A DNA stretch of 64,000 nt from positions 577,244-641,243 of the forward strand of contig NC_015681.1 of the NCBI RefSeq assembly GCF_000217795.1, given 5' to 3'. Below are positions 25,836-34,644 of this stretch, in pieces (within the stretch, counting starts at the first letter, position 1; each line of letters begins with the position of its first letter). This DNA comes from Thermodesulfatator indicus DSM 15286. Lineage in GTDB: Bacteria > Desulfobacterota > Thermodesulfobacteria > Thermodesulfobacteriales > Thermodesulfatatoraceae. Both the position numbers and the translations under genes were made by a program. The notes below the pieces were generated by a model that was given only the letters and a program-made list of their open reading frames with translations, made no database searches and had not been told where the DNA came from.

Positions 25836-28046
25836 ATGTATTTTTGGTCATTGTTCCTGGCTTTGATTTTGTCTATGTTTACGGCCTCTCAGGCCAAGGC
25901 CGCGGATAACGCGGTTTCTCTGGGCGAGGTGGTGGTCACCGCTACCAAAACTGAAACACCCCTTAAAGACGTGCCGGCCAGTGTCACGGTAATCACCAAA
26001 AAGGACATGGAGGATAAACACCTGGTCACCATAGATAAGGCCCTTGAAAACGAGGCCGGAGTTTATGTGAGACGCACCAAAGGCCTCATGGACACTTTGG
26101 CCTCTGTTACCTTGCGAGGTATCCCCTATCAGAAACGCACCCTGATTTTGCTCGACGGAGTTCCCATAAACGACGGCTATTACGGTGGAGTGCCCTGGAA
26201 CAACTTATCCACCTATAACATAGATCGCATTGAAGTGGTGCGAGGGGCCTATTCGGCGCTTTGGGGTGGAAACGCCATGGGCGGGGTGGTGAGCCTCTTT
26301 ACCGAATTGCCTACCAAACTCACTTACTGGGCCAAAGGTGGTTTTGGAGGCGGAGAAAGCGTAACTCAGGGGTATCGTCTGGGACTGGGCAATCGTATAG
26401 GAGATGTTTCTTTTCTGCTTGGTTTTGAGAAGGATATTGATCATGGGTATTCAAACTCTTTGGTGCTTAGAAGCCCCAAAAGCGGAAGCGGTACTCTTAT
26501 GGGTGGCTATCCAATGCTTGACAAAACAGGAACCGAGCTCAAGTGGGTAGTAGGTGACAAAGGTGACAACTGGGGCAGACGAGAAAACTATAACGCCGCT
26601 TTAGGCTGGACCTTTAGCCCAGATGGCTTTTTGAAGCTCAGCTATCAGCACGGCTGGTCAAGTTACGGCTACGGACCGCCTCATACTTATGTTTACGATC
26701 CCGCCACCGATGAGCCTTCTTTTAGTGGAAATGTATCTTTACCTGACGGACAGTATGTTTCCGTAAAACCTTCAAACTATATTTATTATACGGGAATAGG
26801 TCGAAACCAAACAGATCTCTGGACATTAAATGCTAAAAATAAATTTGGTAAAGCTGAAACAAATGTTACTTTAGGATATATAAAAAGGGATAAATATTAT
26901 ACTACAACAAAAACATATACTAAAGACTACTACACGGCAGATGGTAATCTTGCTAAGACTAAGGCCGACACCTTCTACACAGATTTAAACAGCGCTTTTG
27001 ACTTATTTGCTAATCACTTATTAACTGTTGGTATTACATATCGTTTGGATAAAGCAGACACCAAGGAATACGATCTTTCTTTTTATCGGGATCCTGACTC
27101 TAAAGGAGATGAAACTTATCGTTCAGGCGGTTATGTAGGCACTTTGGGCCTATTTGCCCAGGATAAATGGGCTTTAAGAGATGATCTTGATTTATTCTTG
27201 GGCCTGCGTTACGACCATTGGTGGACTTATAACGGCTATTCCAGCGTTGACGGTTCTTATCCTTCAAGAGATACAGGAACAGCTTCTCCTAAAATAGCTC
27301 TGGTCTGGAATCCTCTCCAGGATACTACCCTGCGGCTCTCTTATGGCAAAGCCTTTCGGGCCCCCAATGTATACGAACTTTATCGTACTTGGGTTTCTTC
27401 CTGGGGAACTACTTATCACGCTAATCCCAATCTAGACCCAGAAAAAGCATATACCACCGAATTATCTTTAACTCAAAAGCTCTGGGATGGGCGTCTCAAT
27501 TTTGAAGCAAGTATTTATTCTACCAAGCTTGAAGACCTGATCTATCGCAAAAGTGTTGGCTCGGACAAATACTACATTAATGCTGGAGAAGGCAGAATTT
27601 ACGGATTTGAAGCTGGGATCAAGGCCAAACCCACTCACTGGCTAAACTTAGGTATAAACTATACAAGAAACGATACTAAAATTACCTCAAACCCGGCAGA
27701 CCCATCTTCTGAAGGCAAGCGTTTCGTCAAAACTCCACCCTGGATATGGAACTTCAACATTGGAATCGAGATGCCCAAAGTCACTTTTGCTTTTAATGGA
27801 CACTACGTGGGCAAGGTCTATCATGAAGAAGACAACTCCGACGTGGCAGAAGGTGTTTACGCCACCTCAGAGGATTATTTCGTAGCAGACCTTAAGACCA
27901 CGGTTTATTTGCCTACACCTTCCTGGTTAGCAGGGGATAGACTCGCCCTTTCCCTTTCAATAAACAACCTATTTGACAAAGATTACTTTGATTACTACAA
28001 AGCGCCGGGGCGAAGCTGGTTCCTCTCCCTTGAGCTTAAAAGATAG
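25836..28046 (+). CDS. TonB-dependent outer-membrane receptor
   Basis: A 736-residue receptor. Residues 1-22 are a signal peptide ending ASQAKA. The plug domain starts at LGEVVVTATKTETPLKDVP, with VTLRGIPYQKRTLILLDGVP and IDRIEVVRGAYSALWGG. A 22-strand barrel follows, and the C-terminus SWFLSLELKR lacks a terminal Phe. The start at 25836 has GGGAGG 8 bp upstream and begins the signal peptide; an in-frame ATG 57 bp earlier does not. BtuB/FhuA-like receptors import cobalamin, heme or siderophores. The nearest downstream gene is a CobN-type chelatase, favouring a tetrapyrrole ligand by inference. Confidence 0.92.
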   Translation: MYFWSLFLALILSMFTASQAKAADNAVSLGEVVVTATKTETPLKDVPASVTVITKKDMEDKHLVTIDKALENEAGVYVRRTKGLMDTLASVTLRGIPYQKRTLILLDGVPINDGYYGGVPWNNLSTYNIDRIEVVRGAYSALWGGNAMGGVVSLFTELPTKLTYWAKGGFGGGESVTQGYRLGLGNRIGDVSFLLGFEKDIDHGYSNSLVLRSPKSGSGTLMGGYPMLDKTGTELKWVVGDKGDNWGRRENYNAALGWTFSPDGFLKLSYQHGWSSYGYGPPHTYVYDPATDEPSFSGNVSLPDGQYVSVKPSNYIYYTGIGRNQTDLWTLNAKNKFGKAETNVTLGYIKRDKYYTTTKTYTKDYYTADGNLAKTKADTFYTDLNSAFDLFANHLLTVGITYRLDKADTKEYDLSFYRDPDSKGDETYRSGGYVGTLGLFAQDKWALRDDLDLFLGLRYDHWWTYNGYSSVDGSYPSRDTGTASPKIALVWNPLQDTTLRLSYGKAFRAPNVYELYRTWVSSWGTTYHANPNLDPEKAYTTELSLTQKLWDGRLNFEASIYSTKLEDLIYRKSVGSDKYYINAGEGRIYGFEAGIKAKPTHWLNLGINYTRNDTKITSNPADPSSEGKRFVKTPPWIWNFNIGIEMPKVTFAFNGHYVGKVYHEEDNSDVAEGVYATSEDYFVADLKTTVYLPTPSWLAGDRLALSLSINNLFDKDYFDYYKAPGRSWFLSLELKR

Positions 28047-28051
28047 GCGCT

Positions 28052-28080
28052 AAAGGGCGGGGAAACCCGCCCTTTCTTTC
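28052..28080 (+). terminator. Rho-independent terminator after the TonB receptor gene
   Basis: AAAGGGCGGG (28052-28061) pairs with CCCGCCCTTT (28066-28075) around a GAAA tetraloop, followed by CTTTCT. It lies 5 bp after the stop codon. It suggests that the downstream chelatase gene is not simply co-transcribed. Confidence 0.85.
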
Positions 28081-28267
28081 TCACTATTCACTATCAGCCA
28101 TCTACCATCAGCCAATCACCATACAGTCACTGCGAGGAGGCATTCTTCCCCCCTGTCACTGTATGGTTTTAATTTAACCCTGTCATTGCGAGGCCTCGCT
28201 AGAGGCCGAAGCAATCCCAGGGACTGCTTCGTGGCCCTACGGGCCTCCTCGCAGTGACAGAGGTGAT

Positions 28268-28470
28268 GTCACTGCGAGCGGAGCGAAGCAATCCTTGTCG
28301 CGAGGAGACTTAAGTCGCCGTGGCAATCTCTATTTTAGAGATCCCTTCGCTGCGCTCGGGACAGGGACGGCTTCGGCCTCTAACAAGGCCTCGCCGTGAC
28401 AAAGAAGGGTTGCTTTACCAGGGCCGATTATGTCGCGTTGACGCCTTGTTGTCTAAAAAACGTTCGGATT
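28268..28470. repeat. 203-bp composite repeat, copy B
   Basis: Near-identical to 21070-21272 in the same orientation, beginning GTCACTGCGAGCGGAGCGAA and ending AAAAACGTTCGGATT. Both copies have the same total length despite compensating small indels. Confidence 0.85.
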
Positions 28471-28708
28471 AATAAAAATGGTGTTTCTGCGATTTAAATC
28501 TTGGCTTTTTCGTGCTATTTTTGTTAACTAAATATTAACAAGTGCTGAAAATACCAGAAAATGAGACCTTTGCAAAATTCAGAAAAAACAGAGATTGAGA
28601 TAGCTACGGCGAGATTGCTTCGCCACTTCGTGGCTCGCAATGACCAAAAAGGAGACAGGGCTCGCAATGACAAGATAGAGGGTCGTAGTTTGCAATGACT
28701 GCCATGTT

Positions 28709-28868
28709 GTCACTGCGAGGAGCCAGCCCCTATGTCGCTGAGCCAGCTCCTATGTCGTTACGGGGAGGAGCCAGTCCCTACGTCGTTACGGAGAGAAGCC
28801 AGTCCCTATGTCGTTACGGGGAGGAGCCAGCCCCTATATCGTTACGGGGAGGAGCCGCTCCCCCTTCT
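28709..28868. repeat. 28-bp tandem array
   Basis: Regular units start at 28754, 28782, 28810 and 28838 (28 bp apart), each roughly GTCGTTACGGGGAGGAGCC followed by AGTCCCTAT. Shorter units at 28709 and 28734 precede them. A single unit of the same type is found at about 19118, so the array is related to the 27-bp array there. Confidence 0.88.
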
Positions 28869-28941
28869 GTCACTGCGAGGAGCCGTAGGCGACGAAGCAG
28901 TCTCAGGCCTTAACCTTAAAATTACGGCAAGGAGGCCCTAA

Positions 28942-31900
28942 ATGAAAAAAGTAGTTGCCGCCATGTGGAACAGTTACATTCCGCCGCTTTTAAAAGCGGC
29001 CCAGGCAGAAGGGCTTTTTAACCTCAAGATGTGGGCCACCAGAAAACTGGAAGACCAGGACGTACTTGAGGCCTTTCTCCAAGAATGCCAGGAGGCAGAC
29101 CTCATCGTCCTCTACGCCACTTCTGAAGGCTTCTGGGAAGAGCTCGCCAAAGAACTGAAAAGTCTTTATCCGGAAAAGCCGGTTATCTGGTCAGGCTTTG
29201 AGGCCGCCTGGTGGGGGCATTCTTTCAAAGGGGCAGAGCTTGGCGGCACGGTTTATCGTTATCTTCTCTACGGCGGCGAAGAAAACCTCAAAAACCTGGT
29301 GCGTTACCTGGCGGCCCAGGGCCTCGGCCTTGAAGTCTCTTACGGGCCTCCTAAAGAGCTACCCTGGATGGGCATTTATCATCCCGAAGCCCCTGAGCCT
29401 TTTGAAGACCTTAAAAGTTATCTTTCTTGGTACAAACCGGCTCCTGAAAAACCCTGGGTAGGGCTTTTGTTTTCACGGCAATATTGGGTTAACGGAGACC
29501 TTGCTGTTGAAAACGAAGCAATTAAAACCCTTGAAGCCCAAGGGCTTAATGTGCTTCCAGTTTTTGCTTACAGCCTTGAAGACAAAAGCCTTGGCACAAA
29601 AGGTAGCCGCGGGGCGGTTGAGGCCTTCTTTCTTGATAAAGAAGGCCGACCGACCATTGACGCCCTGATCAAGCTCATACCCTTTTTCCTGGGCACGCGC
29701 TCCCGGGCCCTTGCCGATACCAGCGCCTCCACCTCAGGGGTTGAGCTCTTGAAAAAACTCAACGTACCGGTGTTTCAACCCCTCGGGCTTTACTACCAAA
29801 CCGAAGAAGAATGGCGTAAAAACCCCCAGGGTCTTACCCAGGAAATAGGCTGGGCCCTGGCCATGCCCGAATTTGAAGGGGTTATTGAGCCGATTCCCAT
29901 ATTCGCGGTCAACCGTGAGGAAGACCCTGAAACCGGCACCCTTTTAGAAGAACGTCGTCCCATTAAGGAACGCATCAGGCACCTGGCCGCAAGAATCGCC
30001 GGCTGGCTGGCCCTTAAGCATACGCCACCTGAAGATCGCCGCCTGGTCTTTGTGCTTCACAATAACCCCTGCGCTTCGGTTGAGGCCACGGTGGGTGGAG
30101 CAGCTAACCTTGATGCCCTGGAAAGCGTGGTGCGCATTTTACGCGACCTTAAGGCCAGGGGCTACCGCGTTGAAAATATCCCGGAAAACGGTGAGGCCCT
30201 GGCCCAGGAGATACTTAGCCGCAAGGCCATCTCAGAATTTCGCTGGACCACGGTGGATGAAATCGTAAAAAAGGGCGGAGCCCTTGAGCTTATATCTTTA
30301 GAACAATACCTGCGCTGGTGGCGAGAGTTTCCCGAAGAAGTGCGCCAGAAGATAGAAGCTGCCTGGGGAAGGCCACCAGGAGAGCCCAAAGACGGTGTGC
30401 CCGCGTCCATGGTCTATAAAGGCCAGATCGTAGTTACCGGGCTTCGTTTCGGTAATGTCTTGGTTTGTGTGCAACCCAAACGGGGCTGTGCTGGCCCACG
30501 CTGTGACGGCCGGGTCTGCAAAATACTTCACGACCCGGATATCCCGCCGCCGCATCAGTATCTCGCTACCTACCGCTATTTTGAGGATGTTTTTGGAGCC
30601 CACGCCGTTATTCACGTGGGTACTCACGGAAACCTTGAGTTTTTGCCTGGCAAGGGAGCCGGGCTCTCTGAGGCCTGTTTTCCAGACCTGGCCATAGGCC
30701 ACCTGCCGCATCTTTACATCTATAACGCGGACAATCCCCCGGAAGGGGTTATCGCTAAGAGACGTAGCTACGCCGTGCTGGTGGACCACATGCAAACGGT
30801 AATGCAAGAGGCCGGGCTTTACGGCGAGCTTGAAGCTCTTTCCAATCTCCTTGGCGAATACGAAGAGGCCAGGAAAAACCACGGCGCAAGGGCCCATGCC
30901 CTGGAGCACATGATTGTTGACTCTCTCAAAAAGGCCGGACTCTACGGCGAAGTGATGGAAGAGCTTGGCGAAGAAAAAGACGACTTTTTAGCCCTTTGCC
31001 GGGTGATACACGAGACCTTAAACCGCCTTAAAGGGACCCAGGTGCAAGACGGTCTCCACATATTTGGCGAGGTGCCAGAGGGTGAAAGGCTAGCCAAATT
31101 TCTGCGGGCCATCGTAAGGTATGACCTTAACGAAAACCCCGGCTGGCAAAGAGCCTGGGAAGACGAAGAAATCTGGCAGGCCCTGGTAGAAGGAAAATTT
31201 GATAGCCAACTGCTGGCTAAGTTCTCTGACCTCTGGGCCAGGGTGGAGGACTTAAAGGCCCGCGTTAGGGCCTCAAGGGAACGGGAGGCCCTTTTGCGTG
31301 CCCTTGACGGCGGTTATGTGCCGCCAGGGCCTTCGGGCTTAATTACCCGCGGGCGAGACGACGTACTACCCACCGGGCGCAATTTTTACACCCTTGACCC
31401 ACGCCGGGTGCCTACTAAAGCCGCCTATAAGGTAGGCCAGCGCCTGGCTGAAGCGGTGATTGAAAAATACCTGGCCGAGCACGGAAAATATCCGGAAAAC
31501 ATCGCCCTTTACTGGATGGCCAACGACATCATGTGGGCTGACGGCGAAGGCATGGCCAAGATCCTGGCCTTAATTGGCGTGCGGCCCGTATGGCTCGGAA
31601 ACGGCCGGGTTAAAGGCTTTGAGGTTATTCCTCTGGAAGAACTCGGCCGTCCGCGCATTGACGTGACCATCAGGGTTTCAGGCATCACCCGGGACAACTT
31701 CTTTGACTGTATAACCCTGGTGGATAAGGCTATTCAAGCCGTGGCTATGCTTGATGAGCCACCTGAAAAAAATTTCGTGCGCAAGCATACCCTGGCCAAA
31801 CTTGAAAGCCTTAAGAAAAAGTTTTCCGCAAAAGAGGCCAAGCGCAGGGCCACTTTCAGGCTCTTTGCCTCAAAGCCCGGCACTTACAAGGCCGGGGTGA

Positions 31901-32670
31901 ACCTTGCAGTCTATGCCTCAGCCTGGAAAGACGAACGAGATTTGGCTGATGTCTTTGTCTATTGGAACGGCTATGCTTACGGCGAAGAAGCCTTTGGCCA
32001 GGAGGCCCACCTTGAACTTGCTGAGAACCTAAAAAGCGTATCACTTACCTTTAACAAGACCGTGACCGACGAATACGACCTCTTTGGCTGTTGCAGTTAT
32101 TTTGGCACCCACGGAGGCTTGACGCTAGCGGCGCGTGAGCTTTCAGGCCACAAAATTCCGGTTTATTACGGGGACACGCGCGACCCCTCCAAGGTTGAAG
32201 TGCGCACTCTGGCTGCCGAGATTCGGCGGGTGGTAAAGGCCAAGCTTTTGAACCCTAAGTGGATAGAAGGCATGAAACGCCACGGTTACCGCGGAGCCGG
32301 GGAGATAGCCAAACGCATTGGCCGTGTTTATGGCTGGCAGGCCACCACCCGCGAGGTGGACGACCAGATCTTTGACGACCTGGCCCGCACCTATGCCCTG
32401 AACAAAGAAAACCGCCGTTTCTTCAAAGAACATAATCCCTGGGCCCTTGAAGAAATAGCCCGTCGCCTCCTTGAGGCTGAAAGCCGCGGCCTCTGGCAGG
32501 CCAACCCAGAAGTGCTGCGCCGGCTTAAAGAGGCCTATCTTGAGGTGGAAGCCGTGCTAGAAGACGCCATGGCTGCTGGCGAGTTCGGCCCTCAGGGTGG
32601 TTCAGTAGATGTTATCACCAGCGAAGAGGTGGCCAGCTGGCGAGAAAAGATGCAAAAGTTGCATCAGTAA
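28942..32670 (+). CDS. CobN/ChlH-type chelatase large subunit, stand-alone
   Basis: A 1242-residue protein of the CobN/BchH family. Landmarks are THGNLEFLPGKGAGLS (about 563-578), TGRNFYTLDPRRVPTKAAY, YWMANDIMWADGEG and RPRIDVTIRVSGITRDNF, which line the porphyrin/metal cleft. A Cys cluster C-x4-C-x4-C lies in GCAGPRCDGRVCKILHDP at about 514-531. The aerobic enzyme needs CobS and CobT ATPase partners; neither is nearby. Next to a TonB receptor it could serve cobalt insertion, or metal/tetrapyrrole handling as proposed for HmuS in heme-uptake operons. AAGGAGG precedes the ATG by 7 bp. Confidence 0.9.
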   Translation: MKKVVAAMWNSYIPPLLKAAQAEGLFNLKMWATRKLEDQDVLEAFLQECQEADLIVLYATSEGFWEELAKELKSLYPEKPVIWSGFEAAWWGHSFKGAELGGTVYRYLLYGGEENLKNLVRYLAAQGLGLEVSYGPPKELPWMGIYHPEAPEPFEDLKSYLSWYKPAPEKPWVGLLFSRQYWVNGDLAVENEAIKTLEAQGLNVLPVFAYSLEDKSLGTKGSRGAVEAFFLDKEGRPTIDALIKLIPFFLGTRSRALADTSASTSGVELLKKLNVPVFQPLGLYYQTEEEWRKNPQGLTQEIGWALAMPEFEGVIEPIPIFAVNREEDPETGTLLEERRPIKERIRHLAARIAGWLALKHTPPEDRRLVFVLHNNPCASVEATVGGAANLDALESVVRILRDLKARGYRVENIPENGEALAQEILSRKAISEFRWTTVDEIVKKGGALELISLEQYLRWWREFPEEVRQKIEAAWGRPPGEPKDGVPASMVYKGQIVVTGLRFGNVLVCVQPKRGCAGPRCDGRVCKILHDPDIPPPHQYLATYRYFEDVFGAHAVIHVGTHGNLEFLPGKGAGLSEACFPDLAIGHLPHLYIYNADNPPEGVIAKRRSYAVLVDHMQTVMQEAGLYGELEALSNLLGEYEEARKNHGARAHALEHMIVDSLKKAGLYGEVMEELGEEKDDFLALCRVIHETLNRLKGTQVQDGLHIFGEVPEGERLAKFLRAIVRYDLNENPGWQRAWEDEEIWQALVEGKFDSQLLAKFSDLWARVEDLKARVRASREREALLRALDGGYVPPGPSGLITRGRDDVLPTGRNFYTLDPRRVPTKAAYKVGQRLAEAVIEKYLAEHGKYPENIALYWMANDIMWADGEGMAKILALIGVRPVWLGNGRVKGFEVIPLEELGRPRIDVTIRVSGITRDNFFDCITLVDKAIQAVAMLDEPPEKNFVRKHTLAKLESLKKKFSAKEAKRRATFRLFASKPGTYKAGVNLAVYASAWKDERDLADVFVYWNGYAYGEEAFGQEAHLELAENLKSVSLTFNKTVTDEYDLFGCCSYFGTHGGLTLAARELSGHKIPVYYGDTRDPSKVEVRTLAAEIRRVVKAKLLNPKWIEGMKRHGYRGAGEIAKRIGRVYGWQATTREVDDQIFDDLARTYALNKENRRFFKEHNPWALEEIARRLLEAESRGLWQANPEVLRRLKEAYLEVEAVLEDAMAAGEFGPQGGSVDVITSEEVASWREKMQKLHQ

Positions 32671-32687
32671 TGATGAATAGCTTTATG

Positions 32688-33032
32688 CCCCTGAGACTGC
32701 TTCGCTTCGCTCGCAGTGACAAATTGGTAATTGGCTGATGGTAGATGGCCGATGGTGAAAGGGACTGCTTCGTCGCCTGCGGCTCCTCGCAGTGACAAAT
32801 GTGATCAGGGCTCGCAGTGACAAATATGACCAGAGCTCGCAGTGACAAATGTGACCAGGGTTCGCAGTGACAAATGTGGCCAGGGTTCGTAGTAACAAGG
32901 GAGAATAAAGGTCTTGCAGAGACACCGAAAGAAGTCATTGCGAGCGAAGCGAAGCAATCTCTGAAACATACAGGCTCGCCGTGACACTTAGATTGTTATT
33001 GCGAGCCACGAAGTGGCGAAGCAATCTCTAAA
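32688..33032. repeat. Intergenic repeat cluster after the CobN-type gene
   Basis: The gap between the chelatase gene and ribD begins GAGACTGCTTCGCTTCGCTC and ends GAAGCAATCTCTAAAACCG. It carries GTAATTGGCTGATGG blocks in reverse orientation to those at 19200, plus a 25-bp tandem array. The short minus-strand open frames here are repeat translations. Confidence 0.75.
32787..32898. repeat. 25-bp tandem array
   Basis: TCGCAGTGACAAAT recurs at 32787, 32812, 32837, 32862 and, as TCGTAGTAACAA, at 32887: exactly 25 bp apart. The variable part is GTGACCAGGG with one or two changes per unit. The core is the same CGCAGTGAC as in the larger dispersed repeat. Confidence 0.88.
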
Positions 33033-33036
33033 ACCG

Positions 33037-34146
33037 TCAAAAAGAAAGCAGGCTTATAGGCTCGGTTAAGTAACCTCTTACTAAGAGCGAATCCCCCAAC
33101 CTTTTAAAGGAAAACTTGGAAAGCCTTGAGGCTTGAGCAAGCAAAGCAGGACCATCCCCTCCTATAGCACAGGGAGAACTTTTGCCACCAATTATCACCG
33201 GACCATAAAAAAAAGCAATTTCATCGACCAATCCCTGGTCAAAAAAACTTCCATGCACCTCAGCGCCACCTTCAACCAGAATACTCAAAATATCCTGGTT
33301 AAAAGCTCTTTTAAGTAAAGCCTTGAGGTCAACCTGACTGTTTTCAACAGGAAGACGCCATACAATAACACCAAGTTTTTTCAGCTCTTTTTCTTTATTT
33401 CTTGGGGCCTCGTTATTACAGGCTACAACGGTTTGGGCTTCTTTATTCAAAAAGACTTGGCGATCTAGAGGAAGCGAAAGCTTAGAATCAAGGATAATAC
33501 GAACCGGATTTTTCCCACCTTTAAGACGACAGGTAAGAAGTGGGTCATCTTTTAACACCGTGTTTTTCCCCACTAAGATGGCGTCGCATATATGGCGTAA
33601 TCGGTGGCCGAAACGCCTGGCCTTCTCTCCGGTAATCCATTTCGAATCCCCGGTGCGCGTAGCAATGCGGCCATCAAGGCTCATGGCTGCTTTGGCTATT
33701 ATCCAGGGCCGTCTTTCTTTTACAGTTTTAAGAAAAAAACGGCAAAGCTCAGCACATTCTTCTGCCAAAATCCCGGTAGTAACCTCTAAGCCATTAACTC
33801 TTAGGAAATCTGCGCCGCCCTGGGCTTTTGGATTCGGATCCCTCGCCCCAATGACCACTCTTTTTATCCCGGCCTTTAAAATGGCCTGAGTGCAGGGAGG
33901 GGTTTTCCCATAGTGATTACAGGGCTCAAGGGTAACATAAATGGTTGCCCCCCTAGCCTTTTCACCCGCTTCGCGTAAGGCATGGACCTCGGCATGGGGT
34001 GTCCCGGCCAGACGATGATAACCTTTGCCCACGATTTGGCCGTCTTTAACCACCACTGCCCCTACAGGCGGATTGGGTGAAGTACGTCCGAGGCCCTTTC
34101 GGCCTTCCTTTAAGGCTATGCGCATAAAGTAAATGTCAGGGTTCAT
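33037..34146 (-). CDS. ribD: Bifunctional riboflavin biosynthesis deaminase/reductase RibD
   Basis: A 369-residue enzyme for two steps of riboflavin synthesis. The N-terminal deaminase has the zinc site HAE (51-53) with C76 and C85 in EPCNHYGKTPPC. The C-terminal reductase (about 150-369) shows AKAAMSLDGRIATRTGDSKW and LVEGGAEVHGSF. Other rib genes are not in the window, and no FMN riboswitch is seen in the 41 bp before it. It follows a 67-residue small-protein gene and tRNA-Ala on the same strand and may be transcribed from the tRNA promoter. Confidence 0.96.
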   Translation of the reverse strand: MNPDIYFMRIALKEGRKGLGRTSPNPPVGAVVVKDGQIVGKGYHRLAGTPHAEVHALREAGEKARGATIYVTLEPCNHYGKTPPCTQAILKAGIKRVVIGARDPNPKAQGGADFLRVNGLEVTTGILAEECAELCRFFLKTVKERRPWIIAKAAMSLDGRIATRTGDSKWITGEKARRFGHRLRHICDAILVGKNTVLKDDPLLTCRLKGGKNPVRIILDSKLSLPLDRQVFLNKEAQTVVACNNEAPRNKEKELKKLGVIVWRLPVENSQVDLKALLKRAFNQDILSILVEGGAEVHGSFFDQGLVDEIAFFYGPVIIGGKSSPCAIGGDGPALLAQASRLSKFSFKRLGDSLLVRGYLTEPISLLSF

Positions 34147-34187
34147 GGCTTAACTTGGAGATTAACAGAGAAAGATATTTTAGCTAG

Positions 34188-34391
34188 CTATTCTTCAGTG
34201 GTGACGGTTTCTTTAATGGTTCTGAAGACCTGTTTGAATACCTCGTCAAAAGAGGCAGGAGAACAACGGCCCATTTCAATAAATTTTACGACGATTTCTT
34301 TGGTGGTTTTGAGGACCACTTCGTTTTCAGGGCTTAAGCGAGAAACTTTTTGTTCGCGAGTTATATTTTTTACCAATTCTGGCCTGGCCAT
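34188..34391 (-). CDS. Small conserved-looking protein of unknown function
   Basis: A 67-residue charged protein beginning MARPELVKNITREQKVSRLS. It is predicted mostly alpha-helical, with a central KTTKEIVVKFIEMG helix and a final EVFKQVFRTIKETV helix. I do not recognise the family. The chosen start, at 34389-34391, lies 14 bp after the tRNA; the longer open frame to 34466 only reads through tRNA-Ala. It is between tRNA-Ala and ribD and probably shares their transcript. Confidence 0.6.
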   Translation of the reverse strand: MARPELVKNITREQKVSRLSPENEVVLKTTKEIVVKFIEMGRCSPASFDEVFKQVFRTIKETVTTEE

Positions 34392-34405
34392 ATTGAGAAC
34401 CTTAT

Positions 34406-34481
34406 TGGTGGAGCCGGAGGGACTCGAACCCTCGACCTCGTGAATGCCATTCACGCGCTCTCCCAACTGAGCTACGGCCCC
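34406..34481 (-). tRNA. tRNA-Ala (anticodon GGC)
   Basis: The minus strand gives a 76-nt cloverleaf beginning GGGGCCGTAGCTCAGTTGGG and ending with an encoded CCA. The anticodon stem CGTGA/TCACG encloses the loop ATGGCAT, so the anticodon is GGC. The T arm contains GGTTCGAGTCC. The acceptor stem GGGGCCG pairs with CGGCTCC, with a G-U pair. Confidence 0.97.
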
Positions 34482-34498
34482 ACGTGTTAGCTTTCAAA

Positions 34499-34527
34499 AA
34501 AGTAACTTAACGTAGAAATCATGTCAA
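34499..34527 (-). promoter_or_regulatory. Putative promoter of tRNA-Ala
   Basis: On the minus strand TTGACA (34522-34527) and TACTTT (34499-34504) are 17 bp apart. They would start transcription about 10 nt before the mature tRNA 5' end. The small-protein gene and ribD downstream may be read from it. Confidence 0.55.
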
Positions 34528-34644
34528 CCTTTTTTAGCCTGGATTCCGCTTAGGCGGAAATTTAGGTGGAGTGATTGAAAAATAATGCTTTTTCTTATAA
34601 AAAATGCTATCTTTATAGAAAAGAATTATTTTAAAATTGAAATT

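Larger units (their letters stand above)
28080..28915. repeat. Large intergenic repeat cluster before the CobN-type gene
   Basis: About 840 bp of repeat DNA separate the receptor terminator from the chelatase gene. It contains CATCAGCCAATCACCAT and GTCACTGCGAGG units, the 203-bp block at 28268-28470, an inverted-repeat end GAGACCTTTGCAAAAT at 28563-28578 without a partner at the right, and a 28-bp tandem array. Two overlapping open frames near 28695-28941 are only readings of the array. Confidence 0.8.

Noticed and set aside
28695..28941. Two overlapping small genes before the CobN-type gene
   Set aside because: Both are readings of the 28-bp tandem array in different frames.
30298..30909. 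A 203-residue minus-strand gene
   Set aside because: It lies antisense inside the CobN-type gene across its most conserved motifs.
34392..34466. Longer start of the 67-residue protein
   Set aside because: These codons are inside tRNA-Ala.
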